Shown: in pieces, positions 56,045 to 64,000 of the stretch
Numbering within the stretch: the first letter of the stretch is position 1
How the letters are laid out: every line of letters starts with the position of its first letter
DNA from: Dorea longicatena
GTDB taxonomy: Bacteria > Bacillota > Clostridia > Lachnospirales > Lachnospiraceae
Assembly: GCF_025150085.1 (NCBI RefSeq)
Contig: NZ_CP102280.1
Location: 996,001 to 1,060,000 of the forward strand
Direction of reading: 5' to 3'
DNA length: 64,000 nt
Program-made: the position numbers and the translations under genes
Notes under the pieces: generated by a model
Database searches by the model: none
Told to the model about the DNA's origin: nothing
The model's input: the letters and a program-made list of their open reading frames with translations, nothing else

Positions 56045-56073
56045 TTGACAAACCAAAAAGAGAGTGCTATTTT
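56045..56073 (+). promoter_or_regulatory. groESL sigma-A promoter
   Basis: TTGACA at 56045-56050 and TATTTT at 56068-56073, spacer 17. A 13-base inverted repeat, 56056-56068 against 56090-56102, starts inside this promoter and ends inside CIRCE. Confidence 0.75.
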
Positions 56074-56087
56074 ATATCTAGAATCTT

Positions 56088-56114
56088 TCAGCACTCTCTT
56101 TTGTTGAGTGCTAA
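56088..56114 (+). promoter_or_regulatory. CIRCE operator (HrcA site)
   Basis: TCAGCACTC, nine bases, GAGTGCTAA: one base off the TTAGCACTC-N9-GAGTGCTAA consensus. HrcA should repress groESL here until heat shock. The first half-site is also part of the upstream inverted repeat. Confidence 0.93.
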
Positions 56115-56146
56115 TAATACAGAAAATGATTTAAGGAGGAATAGAT

Positions 56147-56431
56147 ATGAAGTTAGTACCATTAGGTGACAGAGTTGTATTAAAACAGTGTGTAGCAGAG
56201 GAGACTACAAAGTCAGGAATCGTGATCCCTGGACAGTCCAAAGAAAAACCACAGCAGGCAGAGGTTATCGCTGTAGGACCAGGCGGAATGGTAAATGGAA
56301 AAGAAGTTGAGATGCACGTTACAGCAGGTCAGCAGGTAATTTATTCCAAATATGCAGGAACAAATGTTGAGATCGATGACGAAGAATACATCATCGTAAA
56401 ACAAGATGATATTTTAGCCATCTGTGAGTAA
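56147..56431 (+). CDS. groES: Co-chaperonin GroES
   Basis: 94 residues, full length. [10 protein letters not shown] at the start, the mobile loop [11 protein letters not shown], and [15 protein letters not shown] at the end. It caps GroEL during folding. AAGGAGG precedes the ATG, and groEL follows 39 bases on. Confidence 0.97.
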   Translation: MKLVPLGDRVVLKQCVAEETTKSGIVIPGQSKEKPQQAEVIAVGPGGMVNGKEVEMHVTAGQQVIYSKYAGTNVEIDDEEYIIVKQDDILAICE

Positions 56432-56464
56432 TTAAGCAAATCATTTATATATTTCAGGAGGTAG

Positions 56465-58093
<1,629 letters not shown>

Positions 58094-58125
58094 ATCATAA
58101 ACGGTATATATATTAAATTTTTGAG

Positions 58126-58150
58126 AACTCCTCGTCAGAGGAGTTTTCTT
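58126..58150 (+). terminator. groESL terminator
   Basis: AACTCCTC, loop GTCA, GAGGAGTT, then a T-rich tail. Confidence 0.9.
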
Positions 58151-58208
58151 TTTACTGTCAGGTGTGCTACAATAGACATAGCTTAAAGCAGACTTGGAGG
58201 AAAGAAAA

Positions 58209-58700
58209 ATGGATGATTTTTACACAGAGCAGCTGATAAAAAAACAGGCGGACTCAAAGGATACACTTAAGAAAGTGGGACTGATAGCATTAACTGTTGT
58301 GTCAGTGCTTTTGGTTTTTGTTATACCGGTGGGAATTATATTACCAGTTGTGATGATCGTGATCGATGTGCTGATGTTCCGCAATCTGAATGTGGAGTAT
58401 GAGTATGTATTTGTAAATGGTGATCTTGATATTGACAAAATCATGAATAAGGCCAGAAGAAAAAGGATGTTTTCTGTAGATGCAGATCAGATGGAACTTC
58501 TGGCACCGGTCGGGGCGGTAGAATTAATGCAGTATAAAAAGATTAAAACATATGATTACACATCTGGAAAAAAAGATGAGAAAATTTATGCGCTGATCGC
58601 TTCAAATAAAGGCGAAGTGTGCAAGGTTTTGTTCGAACCAAATGAGACAATTGTTGAAGGATTCTTTGTTAAAGCACCTAGAAAAGTAATCAGAAAGTAA
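58209..58700 (+). CDS. Small two-helix membrane protein (DUF6106-like)
   Basis: About 163 residues from the ATG at 58209 (GGAGG at 58196-58200). DDFYTEQLIKKQ opens the chain, two close helices span ~25-65, and a soluble beta-rich C-terminus follows. It resembles a family I recall as DUF6106, found in Lachnospiraceae. An extended -10 TGCTACAAT at 58165-58173 may drive it. Function unknown. Confidence 0.75.
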   Translation: MDDFYTEQLIKKQADSKDTLKKVGLIALTVVSVLLVFVIPVGIILPVVMIVIDVLMFRNLNVEYEYVFVNGDLDIDKIMNKARRKRMFSVDADQMELLAPVGAVELMQYKKIKTYDYTSGKKDEKIYALIASNKGEVCKVLFEPNETIVEGFFVKAPRKVIRK

Positions 58701-58762
58701 TCAGAAAATTAATCAAAAACTGAAAAAAATATTGTATTAAAATAAAAACATTTCAAAAGATG

Positions 58763-58792
58763 TTGACAAATGTAGGTGTGATTCGCTAAGAT
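58763..58792 (+). promoter_or_regulatory. guaB promoter
   Basis: TTGACA at 58763-58768 and TAAGAT at 58787-58792, 18 apart, 44 bases before the ATG. Confidence 0.65.
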
Positions 58793-58811
58793 AGCTGTTA
58801 AATATGAATAA

Positions 58812-60290
<1,479 letters not shown>

Positions 60291-60299
60291 AGAAAGATT

Positions 60300-60326
60300 A
60301 AGGCGTCGTGAAAACGGCGCCTTTTT
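60300..60326 (+). terminator. guaB terminator
   Basis: AAGGCGTCG pairs with CGGCGCCTT (one wobble), loop TGAAAA, then Ts. Confidence 0.9.
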
Positions 60327-60517
60327 AACTACATATTTGAAAAAATTGGAAAGATCTGGCATATAAAAAATATAATAAAATTTTCTTTGCATCAAGGTTT
60401 TCAGCGGTGAATATATAGAGTATAATAAGATTTAGATAGTGTACTTGGTATATAAATGAGAATAATAAATATACAAGTAATATTAAAAAATATAAAGAAA
60501 AAAGGAGATACCTGGAC

Positions 60518-61546
60518 ATGAAAAAAGAATTTGGAGCAACAAAGAACGGGGAAAAAGCAAGCTGTTATGTACTGAAAAACAGCAAAGGAATGGAGGCAGT
60601 GGTATCAGATTTTGGAGCTTCTTTACTGAAACTTTATGTACCGGATAAAGATGGAAAGACACAGGATGTTGTGCTTGGATATGAGACACTGGAGGATTAC
60701 GAGAATGGAGGAGATTCTCTGGGGGCTACAGTAGGCCGTGTGGCAAACCGTATTGGAATGGCCGAATTCGAACTGAACGGAAAGAAATATGAACTGACAA
60801 AGAACGATAATGGGAAAAATACACTTCATGGAGGAATTGATTTCTATAATAAAAGAATGTGGGATGTAAAAGAAGAGGATGATACACATGTGGTATTTGC
60901 ACTTGTAAGTCCGGATGGGGATCAGGGATTCCCGGGAGAAGTGAAAATAGAGGTATCTTATACAATCACAGAAGAAAATGAATTAAAGATTCATTATCAT
61001 GCAATTCCGGATCAGGATACTCTTCTGAATATGACAAATCACAGCTATTTTAACTTATCAGGACATGCTTCCGGAACGGCATGGAACGCAAAGGTGTGGA
61101 TAGATGCAGATGCATTTACTGAAACAGATGCAGAACTGATTCCGACAGGAACGGTAGTTCCGGTAGAAGGAACACCGATGGATTTTAGAAAAGAGAAAGT
61201 CGTTGAAAAAGAAATCGGAGCAGATTATACACCACTGAAGCTGGCAGGCGGCTATGACCACAACTGGGTATTAAATGGAAAAGGATTCAGAAAAGCAGCC
61301 TCTGCTGAATCTGAAGAGACAGGTATTAAGATGGAAGTGTATACTGACCTTCCGGGAATACAGTTCTATTCCGGTAATTTCCTTGCAGGATCAAAAGGAA
61401 AAGAGGGAGCTGTGTATGAAAAAGGATATGGTATATGCTTTGAAACACAGTACTTCCCAGATGCCATTCATAAAGAAAATTTTGAATCTCCGATCACAAA
61501 GGCCGGAGAAGTATATGATACGACAACTGTATACAAATTCTGCTAA
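60518..61546 (+). CDS. galM: Aldose 1-epimerase (galactose mutarotase)
   Basis: 342 residues. NRIGMAEFELNGKKY, then TLHGG with the first active histidine, then TNHSYFNLSG with the second, and YDHNWVLN near the end. It interconverts alpha and beta sugar anomers, feeding galactose use. AAAGGAG precedes the ATG. A weak TTTTCA-17-TATAAT promoter lies at 60398-60426. Confidence 0.93.
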   Translation: MKKEFGATKNGEKASCYVLKNSKGMEAVVSDFGASLLKLYVPDKDGKTQDVVLGYETLEDYENGGDSLGATVGRVANRIGMAEFELNGKKYELTKNDNGKNTLHGGIDFYNKRMWDVKEEDDTHVVFALVSPDGDQGFPGEVKIEVSYTITEENELKIHYHAIPDQDTLLNMTNHSYFNLSGHASGTAWNAKVWIDADAFTETDAELIPTGTVVPVEGTPMDFRKEKVVEKEIGADYTPLKLAGGYDHNWVLNGKGFRKAASAESEETGIKMEVYTDLPGIQFYSGNFLAGSKGKEGAVYEKGYGICFETQYFPDAIHKENFESPITKAGEVYDTTTVYKFC

Positions 61547-61645
61547 TTTCATAAAAATATAAGAATCTCTTCAAAAGACATTTAAAAATGAATGATAAGA
61601 TAGATGAAAGTGTACTATATATGGAGAGATAAAAAAGAGATAAAA

Positions 61646-62323
61646 ATGAAACGAAGCAGGAAAAGAAAAAAGAATAAAACGCTGAGCCGTTCTAAAAAAG
61701 GATTGATTATTCTTATTATAATAACGGTTTTGCTTTGTGTGGTGACAACTTTAAAAAAACAGGAGCAGTCGAAAGAATATACGGAAAATAAAAGTGATTA
61801 CATAGATTCCGTAAAGCCGGATATAGACGTAGAACTGCTGACACCGAATGAATATTCCCGGCCTGGGATTGCAACAAATAAGATTATCGGAATTGTGGTT
61901 CATTATACAGCGAATCCCGGTGCCACAGCTATGAATAACCGTGACTACTTCGAGGGACTGAAAGATAGCCACATTACGAAAGCAAGCAGTAACTTTGTTG
62001 TAGGACTGGAAGGAGAGATTGTTCAGTGTGTACCGACGTGGGAGATAGCATATGCTTCAAACAGCAGGAATATTGATACAGTATCAATTGAATGCTGTCA
62101 CCCGGACGAGACGGGAATTTTTAATAAAAAGACATATCAATCCATGGTGGATCTTTGTGCATGGCTGTGTCTGAAATTTGATCTGGATGAAAATGATGTT
62201 ATAAGACATTATGATGTGACCGGAAAGATTTGCCCTAAATATTTTGTGGAAAATGAGGATGCGTGGAGAAAGTTCAAAAGTGATATAGGAACAAAATTGA
62301 AAAAATTAGAGGAATATCAATAA
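61646..62323 (+). CDS. Membrane-anchored N-acetylmuramoyl-L-alanine amidase (Amidase_2)
   Basis: About 225 residues from the ATG at 61646; earlier ATGs at 61604 and 61622 are possible. A basic N-terminus precedes one helix at ~19-35, then an external amidase domain: GIVVHYTANPGA with the first zinc histidine, SSNFVVGLEGEI, and IRHYDVTGKICP with the second histidine and cysteine. It cuts peptidoglycan stem peptides. Confidence 0.85.
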   Translation: MKRSRKRKKNKTLSRSKKGLIILIIITVLLCVVTTLKKQEQSKEYTENKSDYIDSVKPDIDVELLTPNEYSRPGIATNKIIGIVVHYTANPGATAMNNRDYFEGLKDSHITKASSNFVVGLEGEIVQCVPTWEIAYASNSRNIDTVSIECCHPDETGIFNKKTYQSMVDLCAWLCLKFDLDENDVIRHYDVTGKICPKYFVENEDAWRKFKSDIGTKLKKLEEYQ

Positions 62324-62401
62324 ATCTCCTTACTTTTATCACAGATTAAACACAATTGAGCTGTAAACTACAAGCATAAGATATGAAAGGGGCAATCAGA
62401 T

Positions 62402-63685
62402 ATGGAAAATCAATATAATTATTATACATCCGATCAGAATATGAATACAGAAAATTACAGCACGGGTGGAAACCAGGATCAAGGTCCGAAGAAAAAACAC
62501 GGAAAGGGCGCCTCAAGATGGGCAAAAGTGGTATGTACAGGACTGGTTTTCGGAGTGGTTGCAAGTGCGGCATTTCAGACAAGTAATATTGTGGCTGGAA
62601 AAGTTTTGGGAACCACACAGACAACAAACAAAACTGCAAAAACAACAACGACAGCCAATAGTGCAAAACTGACAACATCTTCTAACAGTTCTTCGGGTAC
62701 GGCTAATGTAACAGAGGTCGCAAAGAATGCAATGCCATCCATTGTTTCTATTACAAATATGAGCGTGCAGGAGGTACAGAATTTCTTCGGAGGTACACAG
62801 AAACAGAAAAGTGAGAGCGCGGGTTCAGGTATTATCGTAGGTCAGAATGATTCAGAATTATTGATTGTAACGAATAATCATGTTGTAGAAGGAAGCAGTA
62901 CATTGACTGTAACATTTATAGATGAAGAAAGTGTAGAAGCTGATATTAAGGGAACGGATTCGGATAAAGACCTTGCGGTAGTAGCAGTTCCTTTAAGTAA
63001 AATCAAAGATTCAACGATGAATAAGATCGCGGTAGCAACCTTGGGTGATTCGGATAAAACCCAGGTGGGAGATCAGGTAATCGCAATTGGTAATGCGCTT
63101 GGATATGGACAGTCAGTAACAACCGGTATCGTATCCGCTAAAGAACGTACAATGGACAGCTATGACGGAAAACTTCTTCAGACAGATGCGGCTATTAACC
63201 CTGGAAACAGTGGTGGAGCACTTTTAAATGCGAACGGAGAAGTGATTGGTATTAATTCTGCAAAGATTGCAACCGAGACAGTAGAAGGAATCGGATATGC
63301 AATTCCTGTATCAGATGTAAGTGATCTGATTACGAATCTTATGAACCAGAAAACAAAAACAAAAGTTGCAGAATCCGAAAGAGGCTATATTGGAATTAAG
63401 GGTGTAGATGTAACATCAGACAGTGCTCAAATGTATAATATGCCGACGGGTGTATATGTATCAGAAGTTATTTCCGGTGGTGGTGCAGAAAAGGCTGGTA
63501 TTACAAAAGGTGCTGTTATTACAGGAATTGAAGGAACAACAGTAGATGGAATGGATGCACTTCAGGAACAGCTTCAATATTATAAAGCCGGAGAAAAGGT
63601 AAAAATTACAGTTCAGACACAGAGCAAGAATGGCGAATATGAGAAAAAAGATGTTGAAGTAACATTAGGAAAACAATCTGAATAA
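62402..63685 (+). CDS. HtrA/DegP-like serine protease with PDZ domain
   Basis: 427 residues. A polar N-terminus, one helix at ~38-62, a Thr/Ser/Asn linker, then a trypsin-like domain: TNNHVVEG (His), DKDLAVVAV (Asp), GNSGGALLN (Ser). A PDZ domain fills ~325-425. It degrades or refolds damaged exported proteins. Confidence 0.95.
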   Translation: MENQYNYYTSDQNMNTENYSTGGNQDQGPKKKHGKGASRWAKVVCTGLVFGVVASAAFQTSNIVAGKVLGTTQTTNKTAKTTTTANSAKLTTSSNSSSGTANVTEVAKNAMPSIVSITNMSVQEVQNFFGGTQKQKSESAGSGIIVGQNDSELLIVTNNHVVEGSSTLTVTFIDEESVEADIKGTDSDKDLAVVAVPLSKIKDSTMNKIAVATLGDSDKTQVGDQVIAIGNALGYGQSVTTGIVSAKERTMDSYDGKLLQTDAAINPGNSGGALLNANGEVIGINSAKIATETVEGIGYAIPVSDVSDLITNLMNQKTKTKVAESERGYIGIKGVDVTSDSAQMYNMPTGVYVSEVISGGGAEKAGITKGAVITGIEGTTVDGMDALQEQLQYYKAGEKVKITVQTQSKNGEYEKKDVEVTLGKQSE

Positions 63686-63698
63686 TTTGGATAAAAAA

Positions 63699-63727
63699 TT
63701 GATATTTGCAAATTGATGTAGTATAAT
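63699..63727 (+). promoter_or_regulatory. Sigma-A-type promoter for the zinc-ribbon gene
   Basis: TTGATA at 63699-63704 and TATAAT at 63722-63727, 17 apart, directly after htrA. Confidence 0.7.
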
Positions 63728-63809
63728 GTCAATGTATGTAAGATATACACAGCCGAAAGGTCTGAAAGCACAGTTTGAAATAATACACTATGGGGAGGGA
63801 CAGATTCAT

Positions 63810-64000
63810 ATGAAGTGTCCAATATGTGGTCAGGAATTAAGACCAGGAAAAAAAGATCCGAATTATCTGTTGTGCTATAATTGCAAAAAGAAGTTCAAAA
63901 TTCCACAAAGTGCTCACAAAGTACAGAAGAGAGCGGAAAAGCCGGAGCCTGAAGAGCAGAAGTATTCGAATATACCGCCGAAAGAGGTACGTGAAAAACG
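63810..64000 (+). CDS. Zinc-ribbon protein, 3' end outside window
   Basis: The visible 63 codons open with KCPICGQELR and LLCYNCKKKFKI, two CxxC knuckles of a zinc ribbon, then a Lys/Glu/Pro-rich linker. GGGGAGGGA lies 10 bases before the ATG. The rest is outside the window; many such proteins in Clostridia go on to membrane helices. The function cannot be told. Confidence 0.75.
   Translation, partial: MKCPICGQELRPGKKDPNYLLCYNCKKKFKIPQSAHKVQKRAEKPEPEEQKYSNIPPKEVREK

Overview
The window looks like a spore-forming, low-GC member of the Firmicutes, most likely Lachnospiraceae (Clostridium cluster XIVa). The basis is the combination of codY, a sigK-type sporulation sigma factor, the ireB-ruvX-DUF1292-fur-RNase J gene order, a CIRCE-controlled groESL, LytR-CpsA-Psr proteins, and mostly AGGAGG-type ribosome binding sites. 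Almost everything is on the + strand. No rRNA, tRNA, CRISPR array or intact transposase was seen.

Region 1 (1-12863) is a visibly AT-rich surface-glycan cassette. It holds a truncated cytidylyltransferase/oxidoreductase fusion, an O-acyltransferase, several family-2 glycosyltransferases, a DPM1-like transferase with its DUF2304 partner, a DUF2142 membrane protein, a Wzm/Wzt-type ABC exporter, a WsaF-like transferase and a sugar epimerase. Region 2 (12864-16171) is a scar with higher GC than region 1: an intact MerR-methyltransferase fusion, a fragment of an AAA-ATPase-like gene, a broken acyltransferase, and a second MerR-methyltransferase copy damaged by two internal deletions. It ends in a promoter whose 19-bp spacer carries a perfect palindrome, the layout used by MerR-type activators.

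Region 3 (16172-29550) holds rmlA-rmlB-rmlD-rmlC (dTDP-L-rhamnose synthesis), further glycosyltransferases, a polyprenyl-phosphate sugar-1-phosphate transferase, two LytR-CpsA-Psr ligases and a cohesin-like membrane protein. Together regions 1 and 3 read as one pathway: activated rhamnose, lipid-linked assembly, ABC export, and attachment to peptidoglycan.

Region 4 (29573-34585) has a PdaA-like deacetylase on the minus strand, then an LRR / VWA-metallopeptidase-like / MoxR-ATPase triad, and a 47-residue membrane protein on the minus strand. Region 5 (34868-46082) is largely RNA and housekeeping: prmA, rsmE, cysteine desulfurase plus thiI, an HPr-like protein, mtaB, ireB-ruvX-DUF1292-fur-RNase J, and a trmR/U32 tRNA-modification pair. 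Region 6 (46187-64000) has sigK, a glycolipid/deacetylase/flippase-like trio, comM-dprA-topA-codY, groES-groEL, guaB, galM, an amidase, an HtrA protease, and the start of a zinc-ribbon protein.

The least explained items are the MerR-methyltransferase locus with the MerR-type operator in front of rmlA, the LRR/VWA/MoxR triad, the cohesin-like membrane protein, and several small or degenerate regulators.
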